Part shown: piece after piece, positions 35,501 through 58,971 of the stretch | Numbering within the stretch: the stretch's first letter is position 1 | Layout: every line of letters begins with the position of its first letter | Origin: Halisarca cf. caerulea | Lineage: Eukaryota > Porifera > Demospongiae > Chondrillida > Halisarcidae | DNA length: 64,000 nucleotides | Direction: 5' to 3' | NCBI GenBank assembly: GCA_963170055.1 | Contig: CAUJGJ010000345.1 | Span: 90,901-154,900 of the forward strand | The notes under the pieces: generated by a model | The model's input: the letters and a program-made list of their open reading frames with translations, nothing else | What the model was told of the DNA's origin: nothing | Databases searched by the model: none | Made by a program: the position numbers and the translations under genes

Positions 35501-35700
35501 NNNNNNNNNNNNNNNNNNNNNNNNNNNNNNNNNNNNNNNNNNNNNNNNNNNNNNNNNNNNNNNNNNNNNNNNNNNNNNNNNNNNNNNNNNNNNNNNNNNN
35601 NNNNNNNNNNNNNNNNNNNNNNNNNNNNNNNNNNNNNNNNNNNNNNNNNNNNNNNNNNNNNNNNNNNNNNNNNNNNNNNNNNNNNNNNNNNNNNNNNNNN
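35501..35700. other. assembly gap (200 N)
   Basis: A run of N of fixed length, probably a scaffold join. It falls within the intron of the galaxin-like gene, so extra exons could be hidden here. Confidence 1.
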
Positions 35701-36091
35701 AGATGACACATTACCATACATCTATGAAAAATATAGTATATTAATACATATTAGGTGTAATATCTAAATTAATATATTGATGTCTTTTCCCCCAATATAT
35801 AGCTAATTGTGGTGCAAACATATACAACCCAACCACTCACATCTGTTGTTTTGGAAAGCTTTCAATCAAAGGCTCACATTCAGCCTGCTGTAAAACTGAG
35901 AGTTATGACCCAAAAACACACATCTGCTGTGGGACAAGGCTTTCAATCATATTGTGGCCACATTCAGCTTCAGGTTGCTGTGGTAGCATAGGTTATAACC
36001 GAATTACCCATATCTGTTGTGGGGGAAGGGTTAAAACCAAAGACACGCCACATTCACAGTGCTGTGGGATTACGAGTTACAACCCTTAGTA

Positions 36092-36171
36092 TAGTCTAGC
36101 CGCTAGCCCCGTATATACTTTTCCTCCCCCTCGCGGGCGGGAGGAAAAGTATGGGGCTAGCGGCTAGACTA
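36092..36171. mobile_element. MITE, 9-bp TSD family, copy C (80 bp)
   Basis: A hairpin with ends TAGTCTAGCCGCTAGCCCC and the complementary GGGGCTAGCGGCTAGACTA. The exact 9-bp duplication CCCTTAGTA lies at 36083-36091 and 36172-36180. It is inserted in the coding exon of the galaxin-like gene. Confidence 0.9.
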
Positions 36172-36710
36172 CCCTTAGTAGTACCCGCATCTGCTGTGCG
36201 GGAACGCTTAACATCAGAGGATCCCGTTCAGGCTGTTGTGGCCATATAAGTTTCAACCCAGTGACACACTTTTGCTGTTGGGGAAGAGTTTTAATCAAAG
36301 GGTCAGCATGCTGTAGGGGAGGGAGCTACAACACCAAGACACAAATCTGTTGTGGAGGGAAAATTTATGCCATGGGTTCTCAAACAGGATGCTGTGATAA
36401 TGTAAGATACAACAAAGGGACCCACATCTGTTGTGCAGGAAAGATTTTCATCAAAAGATCTCATTTTCGTTGCTGCGATAGTAGTATAGTTACAATACAT
36501 TGACTCACATCTGTTAAATTTTAAATTTTAAATAATATTTGATATGATTTAGGTTTGTAAAATTAATAGACATCTGCATACATCTTAAAAATTTTTATCC
36601 TGCATATTATAGATTAATTATGCATACACATAATTAGCATTGCACATGCAATTAATGTCAAGCACTCATGATAGTATATGTCTACATTGCCATGCAGTGG
36701 AACAAAGGAC

Positions 36711-36798
<88 letters not shown>

Positions 36799-36802
36799 TA
36801 AT
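36711..36802. repeat. (AT)n microsatellite
   Basis: About 90 bp of AT between the galaxin-like gene and the duplicated aminotransferase block. The stretch 36504-37180 has no other supported feature. Confidence 0.93.
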
Positions 36803-37184
36803 ATAATATATACTGCATTTTTGAATTGTGACAAATGGACTTATAGTAACCTTTTACATTTGTGTACCAGAGAAAAGTGATAACCGCACATTCTGCATGC
36901 TCCATGTAATTTAAGCAAACAACTCATGCATGGACTGAGCTACATTCTACATGGGCAAATGCACATATATGCAGATACATAATAATATACGCATGCATGT
37001 ATGTGTATGTCTATATATACCATAATATTACACCTGTGTGTATGTGTGTGTGTGTGCTTAAAATTATGTGTGTGCACATACGTGGTGTGTATAAGATATA
37101 CTGTATAAGATGACTGAGATACAATCCACAAGAAAGACTTAGGTGAACTGCAAGTCATTGTATGGTGAGGGTAGGAGGGTTAAG

Positions 37185-39625
37185 TGTACATGCAGGGAAA
37201 GGTTCAAATATATGAGTGAGCACTGTACATGCAGGTTGATCTTGAATATTTGCAAAGTAGACATGCACGTACGTTGTCCACACATATCAATTTGTGCAGG
37301 CTTAATTGTTCTACATGTGTTTGCAAAAACGCAACTAAAACAAGCCTTTACAACCAAACCCACGAGGCTTACTTATAAATCATATTGTATTCATGTATCC
37401 ATCTACTAATTATGTGTACATTTTGGCTAAATTCATATGAATTAAATCATAAAATTTAATTATTTTTTGGAAATGCATAATTTCTAGTTCCTTCTCCTCA
37501 TGCCACGCCAAAGAGACCCCTTGTGACTCGCCCAGCTCTATAATTCTATCCACATTCATCTTATGTTTCTCAAGTTAAGAATGCTCTGATGTCAGTGGCT
37601 CCAAAAGAACTTAATGCTGTAACTCCTATGATGTGCGGATCTTGTGCTGTTGAGAATGCTATAAAACTATCAATGCTCAACTTCAAGGTAAGTATGTAGT
37701 CTAGTATAATATATATGTGCTATAATCTTGCTATATATAGGCAGTACTTCATACGTGCATGGAGTACTGCATGTGGAAGTATAATAAATGCCACCAAGTC
37801 GAACTTTCTACAGAGAAGGCAAAGAAGAAGCAATGGGATTCATCCTAGCTCAGAGGAATTACAATCTTGTCTTTATAACAAGGTATGGATCATAATACTG
37901 ACTATATACCTGTAATAATCATGTGATTATTTATTGATTACGACTGATTCAAAATACTTGGTTTTCACTGATTCAGAAATTATCATGATTCTGAAAATCT
38001 TACATGTCAAAATTAACAGCCACAATGATACACTCATTGTATGGTCACCGTGATAATTGTTTCATACCTAATTGTATATGTGCATGCCATTTGCTTAATA
38101 TCCAGTGTCTATGGTTGTACGTATGGGCTTATTTACGCAGAGGGAATTTAAATGTGTATATATACTACGTATACAGAACTTATTACATTCAATGTCACAT
38201 AAGACTAAGTATGCAACATGAAGAATGTTAACTATTATTGCAACAATCCATGATACACCAAATTCCAAGTAAAGCAAATATCTAGCTGTATAATCTTTCT
38301 ATAATTTCAATTTATATCCCAGCCATGTGGTTCGCCAAAACTTGCGGTGCTCTCATTTTTTGGTGGTCTTCATGGACGAACACTTGCTGCTCTTTCATGC
38401 ACTCACACAAAGACATGGTTTAAAATGGATTTTACTGCCTTTGATTGGCCAGTTGCTCCTTTTCCCCAAATCAAGTACCCTCTACAGAAATACAGGGAGT
38501 ACAATAAAGAAGAAGAGGCCAAGTGTCTAGAAAAAGTAGGTAACAACTATAATTTAGTAACATGCATGAGTCAATTTCATGAGAACTACTGCAATAAATG
38601 TATACAGAAGTGCTCAGTAGTAATAATATTATTCTATGCCTGATACATCCAAGATATATTTGGGGGAAGTATAGTGCATGCGCATCTGCATAGTTTGTTT
38701 CCATGCACATGTCAGATCTGTAAGAGAATTCTGTACATGGTTGAAATTTCGGAATCCACAAATTGTGTAGATACATGTAGTGAAACCACCCCGAATCATT
38801 TAACTGGGCCTCCATGGCATACCGTGGACACTGGTTAATTCACATGTATACACTCTAATCTTATGACTTCTCAAAAATCACCGATACATGCATGCATACA
38901 CTGCATGCATGTATGGGAATTGTCTAATTTCTGGCTGTTATATTTGTCGTCATGCCCAAATCTCTTGGTTGGTCGTTGGTTGTGGAGGATTTGGCGTGGC
39001 TTACCCCTTTGTTCACCATGCACACATAAGATTATAGATCCGAATACTGTGGAATCTCTGTATAGCGTTTACCATTTGACCTTCAAGGAAACTTCATGCA
39101 ATCCCATTGACTTAAGTTTAATTCTGGTACAGTAACTGTAACAGGAGCTTTTCATCATACCATAATACTCTCAGCATTTGCATGCATGCATGCTTGGCCC
39201 TTGCATGCAATATTGGAATCTGTTCAGCATAATTCATAGCAGCTGCTTGTATACTTAAGATAAATCTACTTGAATTTAGTGCTATAGCTAAAATAAATGT
39301 CCACTCTTCAAATAAGGGAGCATTGCAAATGCATCATGTATGTCACATAATTATAAATGTTACTGTATATTAAGTACACTCTTCTATTGGGAAGGAAACT
39401 ATGCATAAGTTAACCTAGATTTAAAAACTAAAATTTAATAAAATTCAATAACCATCATTTTATCCTATTATTATACGATTCTGATACAGCACAAATTAAT
39501 AGCAATATACCATATAGCGGAAAATTTTTGCGAGGTTTCATTTTTGCTATTTTCACAAAGGAGTAATTCTTGAAGATTATATATCTATATCTATATCTAT
39601 ATCTATCTATCTATCTATCTATCTA

Positions 39626-39666
<41 letters not shown>

Positions 39667-41310
39667 TATATAATATTATATATATATATATATATACCGT
39701 GAATCTTTTAGGCTCGAATACATTTGAATACCAATACATTAGCGACCATCCGCGCAGATATGGACAATGCACTCGGTCACAACCATAGACATAGACATTA
39801 TCTCTGCTGGAGTACTTTCTCTTCACCGCTGTACATGGTCTTAAGAATAAGTTTTCAGCTATCATAGGAACGTGACCTACTCTCTGATCGTTCTTATTCA
39901 TTGCTAGCTATAGTGAGTACCTATCACAGGGGACCATTGCACAGTTTTTCCTCTCCAACTATAGCCTGCCAAGTATACATAGGCCTAGCGATCGAGAACC
40001 CCTCTTCGCTAATTTCAGCCATCGTATCACAGATATAGGAGCATTGACAGAAATGCGAATACAGTTGTTCAGCCCAGAATCGCAAAATTAAAACCGTGAA
40101 ACAGCTTTCATGGGACAAATTCGAAAATTTCCCGCTGTCTGTGCGGTGAATCATAATAATTATTGCTTTAACTTACAGTTCCTGTTATAATTATGCTTAG
40201 CCTACATGATAATTCTTTTTGCTATAGGCAACTGCATGGCTATAGCTTTGCAAAATTCTCATTATAGTTTTATACTTCAACAATCCTCTTAATTTAGACT
40301 AGACATTTGTTAAAGAAAAGGAATGAAAGTGGCACATTTGTGGTTGCTGTGATAGTAGAACCAATCCAATCTGAGGGAGGTGAGCATGCATGCAAGAATA
40401 CATGATACTGCTATTCTAGCTGTGCACATTCATTAATGTATTATAATGAGAGTCCTAATTAATTATTGCTGTGTGCTTTAATTTCCGGAGCACTATTTTC
40501 ATTGACCAGTTCTTTCTTTTTATTATTATTCAAATTTCCAGGTGATATGCATGCTTCTCCAGAGTTTTTCAAGGGTTTGCAGCTGATCTGTAAAGAGAAT
40601 GATGCTTTCTTCATTGTAGATGAAATACAGACGGGTGGAGGGCCTACTGGACAAATGTGGTATATATAAATTAATGTTTAACTTAGAAATTTAAATCAAT
40701 AATAGTTGGTATATATTCAGACATTGTCTGACTAATTTTTAATATTTTGTCAGATCAATCCCCAAAATTTTGGTCAGACATACTTGCCTGAGCATCTCAT
40801 TTTCATAATAATATTATTATGCACTAAGTCTTAATAATTAGGTGAAGTTATCAGGTCACTGAGATTGGCTATACTCATATGTGCCACACTGCATGCTACA
40901 CTGTACTGTTCTACATGTGCACTAAGTCTTGACATTAATTGTCAATCTCCAAAAAATATGTGTTCAAGCAAAGACGATGATGATTTAAGATGATAGTGTC
41001 TGACCGGCTCAAAATGATATTATATATAGATATAAGGCCAATCACCATGCATTATAGCTTCAGCACCTATTGTCAAACAATTAATGCTATACAGTAACTG
41101 TAGACTCACCATGGTTAATTTTAGAATTAAGCGCATAATATGCCTTTCAGTCTAAGTGGTAAGGAAGTATTCATGAGCTTATTATAATTTGTGTGCCTAT
41201 AATAGGTAGCCCGCAGTAGTAGTGCGCAGTAATATCACCATTATGGGAAATGAGTATATGCACCTATTAAAAACTGTGTGTTTCTTACTTGACCAGAGTC
41301 AACGGTATGT
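37185..41310. repeat. segmental duplication, copy 1 (ABAT exons 5-9)
   Basis: This roughly 4.1-kb block aligns in order with 46895-51220 through exons and introns, with high similarity plus small gaps. Differences include a (TATC)n/(AT)n tract only here (39576-39695), and a MITE and longer AT tract only in copy 2. Confidence 0.92.
37514..40659 (+). pseudogene. partial ABAT duplicate, exons 5-9, nonsense codon
   Basis: Copies of five ABAT exons keep their splice sites: 37514-37687, 37814-37882, 38323-38535, 40298-40379 and 40542-40659. All lengths equal those of the intact gene (174, 69, 213, 82, 118). The first has an in-frame TAA at 37541-37543, where the intact gene has GCA. Exons 1-4 (targeting peptide and start) and 10-13 (PLP lysine, C-terminus) are absent. 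The encoded segment still has CGSC and VDEIQTGGG. It lies upstream of the intact gene in the same orientation and cannot make the full enzyme. Confidence 0.88.
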
Positions 41311-41319
41311 ACCCTAATC

Positions 41320-41513
41320 GGAAAATATTTGCAAACAGTAAATTTCGCGATTCAGGGCCATATCTGGCAGGCAGAAAAATTCACGACTAAAAATTTTGCG
41401 AGTCTCGCGATACATTGTCTTTACCTATACTTTGGAATGTGTGCAGGAATATTCGCGACAAAATTTCGCGAGTGAAGTCAATTCGCGAAAATCGCAAATA
41501 TTATTGGGAACAA
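41320..41513. mobile_element. TTCGCGAA-rich MITE at the duplication edge
   Basis: The ends CCCTAATCGGAAAATATTTG and, read inwards, CCCAATAATATTTGCGATTT are roughly inverted, with several TTTCGCGA motifs inside. Copy 1 of the duplication loses similarity to copy 2 at this element's left edge. Confidence 0.45.
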
Positions 41514-41644
41514 CTTATTCAGACTCGTGCACTTTTGCTTTTGGTTTGATTTTGCTTATCAATCATATTATTTGAGTAATATCTTGCCCCTTAGCATCTT
41601 GTTGTTATTTCGGTTTATTAATATGTTTAGTTGCTATACATGCA

Positions 41645-43090
41645 GTGACACAGTCTGTGATATAATGGCTACAGGGACTACTAGCTGTATGTACAGTGAC
41701 TGTCATCATCTGTGCATTAATTTGACTATAACATACAGAGACTATGGCTAGGGGCTACAGTGGCTAGAAGTGCCTATTGGGGCTGCAGTGGCTACAGAGA
41801 CTACAGTGGCTACAGTGGCTACAGTGACTACAGTGGCTACAGGAATTACAGTGGCTACAGGGACTACAATGGCTACAGTGACTACAGTGGCTACAGGAAT
41901 TACAGTGGCTACAGGGACTACAGTGGCTACTGTGACTACAGTGACTACATTGACTACTGGGGCTACAGCAACTACAGTGGCTACAGTGACTATACAGGGA
42001 CTACTGGGACTACAGTGGCTACTGGGGCTACTGGGGCTACAGTGACTACAGTGACTACAGTGGCTACGTACAGGGAATACAGTGACTACAGTGACTACAT
42101 GCAGTGACTATGGTGGCTACAGTTACTAAGAGTGACTACATTGATTACAGTGACTAGTACTAATGTGGCTACAGTGGCTACAGGGACTACAAGGACTACA
42201 TTGGCTACTGGGACTACTGGGATTACTGCGGCTACTGGGACTACTGGGACTACAGGGACTACAGTGGCTACAGGGACTACAAGGACTACAGGGACTACAC
42301 TGGCTACTGGGACTACTGGGACTACTGGGGCTACTGGGACTACTGGGGCTACAGGGACTACAGTGGCTACAGGGACTACAGAGGCTACAGTGGCTACAGG
42401 GACTACAGTGGCTACAGGGACTACAGTGGCTACTGGGACTACAGCGGCTGCTGGGACTACAATGCATGGCTACTGGGACTACAGTGGCTACAGGGACTAT
42501 AGTGGCTACAGGGACTACAGTGACTGCAGGGACTACAGTGGCTACAGGGACTACAGTGACTACAGGGACTACGGGGGCTACAGGGACTACGGTGGCTACA
42601 GGGACTACTGTGGCTACAGGGACTACAGTGGCTACAGGGACTACGGTGGCTACAGGGACTACAGTGGCTACAGGGACTACTGTGGCTACAGGGACTACAG
42701 TGGCTACAGGGACTACAGGGACTACAATGGCCACAATGGATACACCATACAGAGACTACAGGGACTACAGTGACTACAGGGACTACAGGGACTACAGGGA
42801 CTACAGTGCCTGCTGGGGCTACAGGGGCTACGGAGACTACAGTGACTACTGCATGGGGCTACAGGGGCTACGGAGACTACAGTGACTACTACATGGGGCT
42901 ACAGGGGCTACGGAGACTACAGTGACTACTGCATGGGGCTACAGGGGCTATGGGGACTACAGTGCACGTGACTACTGTGACTACATTGATTATAGGGGCT
43001 ACAGGGACTACAGAGACTACAGGGACTACTGGGGCTACAAGTGCTATGGGCACTATACAGTGACTACAGGGACTACTGTACCTGCATAAA
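41645..43090. repeat. 9-bp-unit minisatellite (GGCTACAGT/GACTACAGG)
   Basis: About 1.4 kb of tandem 9-mers of the form (G)n(G/A)CTACAG(T/G), with ACTGG variants. Because the unit is a multiple of three, several frames stay open for 90-240 codons on both strands (for example repeated GYRDYS, or TTVATG). These are not taken as genes. The array lies about 1.5 kb upstream of the ABAT start. Confidence 0.95.
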
Positions 43091-43146
43091 CCTACTAATG
43101 CTACAGTGATATACAGTATACTAATGCTTAGTTACAGTATTATACA

Positions 43147-43338
43147 GTGAGAAGAGAGATGTATCATACTCTAAGCTGCTTCACCTCCTCAGATGCAAGC
43201 TTGGATTTGCCCTCATTCGATCATCCATCATGTGTATCCGCGGTGCCAGATCAAGAACCAGCCACTACTCCCATGAGCCCTTTGCTCTCCAGATTGCTGA
43301 GGGTCACCTTGATCACCACTAAGATGCTACTAATGTGA
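43147..43338 (+). other. short open frame, unrecognised
   Basis: A 63-codon frame beginning MRREMYHTLSCFTSSDASLD, with CTCCTCAG resembling an acceptor at 43185-43192. The composition (Pro/Ser-rich) could be protein, but no donor, partner exon or family is visible. Kept only as a possibility. Confidence 0.15.
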
Positions 43339-43482
43339 ACAATTCACAACTGGCACTTTGTTTATTCATTATTACATACTTTATTCTGTGCCTGTATTAT
43401 TAATCTGCCAGTATGTATTATACAGTATACTAATGCTACAGTGATACGTATACTATAATAATGCTATACGTCAAGTGATATA

Positions 43483-44479
43483 CACACGCGCTCAAAAGAA
43501 AGTTGCCACTTTGACAAAATGGTGGCCGCGCGATATACCACCAATCGGAATAGCTGAAAAAACTGGGCAATGGGCTAATATAGAACTATTTTGCGTAGCT
43601 AAAACGAGGAACCGAAAAAGTGGCACAAACTTTGAGTTAGTATTGCGTACGTGTGCCTTTTGTAAGAATCAGCTTTGATTCTGGAATTTGGCGTGCTTTT
43701 TAGGCAAATAGTGCTGCATCCCTTTCATTTCACGAATGAAATCTGTGGTAATCATTGGTTAAGGTATTCCAAAGTTGTCCCAAAGTTAGTTCGTAGCATC
43801 TTCAACATCAGAATTTTGTCTATTGTATCTTACAACCGCTCAGTGGATCGTAAATTCTACATTTTCTAGCATCAAAACCTATCGCTAAACGACGAATTGT
43901 GATTGTCGTCCTTCGTTTACTCTGCTGAGGAAAGACGCCGTTCACAGAACAATTCATCAATATATTCCAGCATAGCACAAAGTTATGTAACTGTTGAAAC
44001 TACAACTACTACGCTGTAACTGGTTCTAAGGACGCTTTGAGCTCCAATAGGAAAGACAAAGCGTTCTTTATCCACACGATATCTGCAAAGCGTCTTCGTT
44101 CGCCTATAAGGTTGCGAGGACACTCTGATTACGGATGGTCTTGAGCGAATCCAGTAGTCTGGGACATCAGCATGATTTTCAGCACAGACGAACTGCTGCC
44201 GTGAAGTTGAGCGGTACTCTTACACTGAAAAGTTGAACACTAAGACTTAGGGTAGAGAATATCATACGGATCCGATCTTCGAGACTAAGCTTTGCCAATC
44301 TTTTATTTTTAGTGTTTCTTTTCAAATATTTAAAGTTATTAAACAGTATTACTGTCGCTTTACTCACTATCGAGCATATTCAAAGTCTTTTAGCGACTTT
44401 TCACCGCACGAACAAAACTATACTCGCGGCGCCATTTTACATCATTGCGCAAGTGGCAACTTTCTTTTGAGCGCCAGTG
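43483..44479. mobile_element. TA-flanked non-autonomous element, 997 bp
   Basis: The ends CACACGCGCTCAAAAGAAAG and, read inwards, CACTGGCGCTCAAAAGAAAG match and continue as TTGCCACTT. TA stands at 43481-43482 and 44480-44481. CACTGGCGCTC ends plus TA suggest a Tc1/mariner-type derivative. No transposase motif is visible in its short frames. It ends 108 bp before the ABAT start codon. Confidence 0.78.
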
Positions 44480-44587
44480 TATATACATAGACTACTCGAG
44501 CTCGATGATGTCATTAGGTGACCGTTTATATGAAGGCTTAGCCCTTATTCCATGCATGTTTTAGCCCTCTTGGTTTTCGGAGAAAGT

Positions 44588-56522
<11,935 letters not shown>

Positions 56523-57417
56523 ATGCTCTGATGCCTATGATTATAATCTCTTTCACTGTGACAGCCTATATCATGTGTTGATTGGCTGTATAAATATTCA
56601 ATTTGGCATGTTACAATAATATCATGCCGAACAAAATTTTGTACCTATACATATTACTAAGTTTTATTCATAATTATTATTGGTGTCTATACTAGCAATA
56701 TTATATATTTACTGTTAATATTTTAATTTTTATGTACAAACATAAACTTTAAGATAGATGAAGGGTTATTATAATATATGTCCCCTTTGAATTCGTTCTT
56801 TATAACAACATGCATGCATGAATATGCATTGATTGCAACATACTGACTGTACTACTACATTATTATTGCATGCTAATATAATATAAATTATTTTAATTTG
56901 AATTAACCTTGTCAATCGCAATGAGTTACACATTCATGATCATGCGCAGATGTGACAATATAACCATGTTCAACATATAGTATACACCTGGACTTATCCT
57001 ATAATTATAATAATAAAACATAATTATGCACAGTATTGCAATGTCATGTACAGTGACTGTGCATCACCAACTGGTTGACCCTCCTGATACATCTCACAGA
57101 TCAATGCACTAGTTCGAATACTGTAACAGTGAATTATCGTCTGCCACAAGTCGTTTTGAAAAAATTGGGCGATCATGAATTATTGTGTTTGGCACGATTA
57201 TCCAGCTTTGATCAAACCTCGTTAGTGAGTACACCTGCATGCAGAGACCCTGCAAATTGTATGCCATTCACTATCAGTAGTACTTGCTATATAAGCTGGG
57301 GTATCATATCCTATTCCTATAACCAGGTATATATATATATAACTAAGTGTTCTAAGTAACGAGGTCCTATCGTGTATTAACATAATATTACTATTATAAT
57401 ATTATAATGAAATGGTA

Positions 57418-58023
57418 TACCGTATAGCCGGTTAATTTGGCGAGCATAATATTTGGCGAGCTGGATTAAAAAAGGTATTTGGCGGATTTAAATTTGGCGA
57501 GCTGGCCTACTAAAAGTATTTGGCGAGCGAGGCGCCGAAATGATACCAAGTTGACGCCCGCGAACGCACACCACGTGTCTATTCCGAGGTCTATTCGTTG
57601 TAGAAGAGCATAATATGCAAGCTCAAGATCAACAAAAGTTTCAATTCGAAAGCTGTATTCGTGGACATCACATATACCAAGATATTTGGACTCCTAGTTC
57701 CGGAGAAGTATTGATATGCTGCCGTGAAATCTACAACACCAAAGACCCTTACGCGGTGGCAGTGAAGCGAAGATTCGATAAAAAAGAATAGGACTTCATA
57801 GACGATGGCGCTTCCAAAGTCTTCTTACTGAAGTATTTGCTCAAGGGATACATATCAAACCGAGTCTCCGCTGCGATCGAACAAAAACGAGGCTAAACAC
57901 GTGGCATTTGAAATTTGGCGAGCTGGGCTCTAAAAGGTTGGCGGATATAAATTTGGCGCCTTGGCTCCAAATCCGCCAATTCGCCAAATTAATATCCTCG
58001 CCAAATTAACCGGCTATACGGTA
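57418..58023. mobile_element. TA-flanked element with long inverted repeats
   Basis: The left end TACCGTATAGCCGGTTAATT and the right end are perfect inverted repeats for at least 28 bp (through TTGGCGAG), with TA next to each. The interior repeats the TTTGGCGAGCTGG motif several times. The roughly 600-bp element has no recognised transposase. It lies between ABAT and the second P450. Confidence 0.85.
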
Positions 58024-58439
58024 TATAGTTTTATACTCTGCATGTAATCCAACACTTCAATAATAATAATCTACTTTATAATAATTTTATAATCTGACCA
58101 TGCATCTTATTGCTGTGCAGTCGATGTCACCATGCATTAAATTTAATGTTGAACTATATATGTTGAATTTCACTCTACACTCTGACACAATTTCGCAATA
58201 ATAATATTATTATACGTATATGAATAGGGTCCACAGTGTGTCGGAATATAGAGGTTCCATGCAGCTGTATAATTAGAAAGCTAAACAAAGTATGCCCTGT
58301 GCATGGCTTGCCACCATGCACGTAAGTGGTTACAAAGCATGTGGACTGCATGTAGTGCCTGGCTACTAATAGAATTTGCATCTAACGCATAATATGCTCA
58401 TGACTCCAGTTCTTGCTACATTAATAGTACATGTCACAG

Positions 58440-58538
58440 CTAATGGAGTTCATTCACTGCCTCTTCTCTTGGAGTAAATTTTAGAAAGACACCGGTTTTT
58501 GGTCTCAGAACTCCACCTTTGTCAATCTCAATCGGAAC
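58440..58538 (-). CDS. last exon of a second CYP3-like cytochrome P450
   Basis: Thirty-two codons and TAG follow a CCCACACAG acceptor on the minus strand. The peptide begins VPIEIDKGGVLRPKTGVFLK. This is the C-terminal strand region of CYP3-type P450s and parallels the last exon of the complete P450 (VPPEVMIGPMLRPKGPM), which also starts with VP in phase 0. No other exon is found up to 64000; the remaining exons must lie to the right. The intron upstream contains the piggyBac element and the retroelement end. It could be a relic, but nothing in the exon is broken. Confidence 0.7.
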   Translation of the reverse strand, partial: VPIEIDKGGVLRPKTGVFLKFTPREEAVNELH

Positions 58539-58971
58539 CTGTGTGGGATTTGATGAGAGATCATGTTAACCATACATGCACGATTATCAATCATGATTCA
58601 CTACAACAGAGTACTATAGAAGCGTTTCAACCACTATTGTAACGAAATATTTATGATAACTTAACCTTTTAACCCTTTATTGTGGAACAACTCGACCGCG
58701 AATTTTTGCGTTATTGTGGACGAGCCACTATAGTGGCGCGACCCCTAGTTGTGGGCGATCATGTTACTACAGTGTATGCATTTCAAATTTTGTACACGAG
58801 TACTACGTAGTAACAGTTAAAAGAATCTACAGCAACAACTCCATGGAATACAATACAACGATGTTATAATGCATAGTAAAATCTAACATAGAATTAGCGA
58901 ATACGAAGTTATACGATACATATGCGATAATTTACTATAATAAACAAAAATGTACGGACGTCAGCACACAT

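Larger units (their letters stand above)
34800..36503 (+). pseudogene. galaxin-like secreted cysteine-repeat gene, disrupted
   Basis: Exon 1 (34800-34860) encodes a signal peptide (MLITKIIISVGLLIVPFTSA) and ends in phase 1 at a GTGAGT donor. Exon 2 begins at 35803 after an ATATATAG acceptor in the matching phase. It encodes tandem units of the form Y-N-x-x-T-x-I-C-C-x-G-(K/R)...C-C, with about 14 CC pairs. Di-cysteine repeats of this spacing are typical of galaxin, a coral skeletal matrix protein with relatives in other animals. The frame stops at TAG 36087-36089. A MITE sits at 36092-36171, and the repeat resumes in another frame at 36183 to TGA 36501-36503. Taking out the MITE and one target copy still leaves TAGTAG and a shift of one, as if 4 bp (TAGT) were added. 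The intron contains the first assembly gap. Probably a pseudogene. Confidence 0.72.

Noticed and set aside
35803..36503. Granulin or other CC-rich domain instead of galaxin
   Set aside because: Granulins use a 12-cysteine pattern with four CC pairs and different spacing. Here simple CC pairs recur with YNxxT and a basic residue after CCxG.
42126..42885. ORFs of 200-240 codons (GYRDYS, TTVATG and VVPVAT repeats)
   Set aside because: The 9-bp tandem unit keeps several frames open. No signal, splice context or non-repeat domain is attached.
57075..57359. 94-codon ORF after ABAT
   Set aside because: No domain, no splice context, repeat-like end (YIYIT); unsupported.
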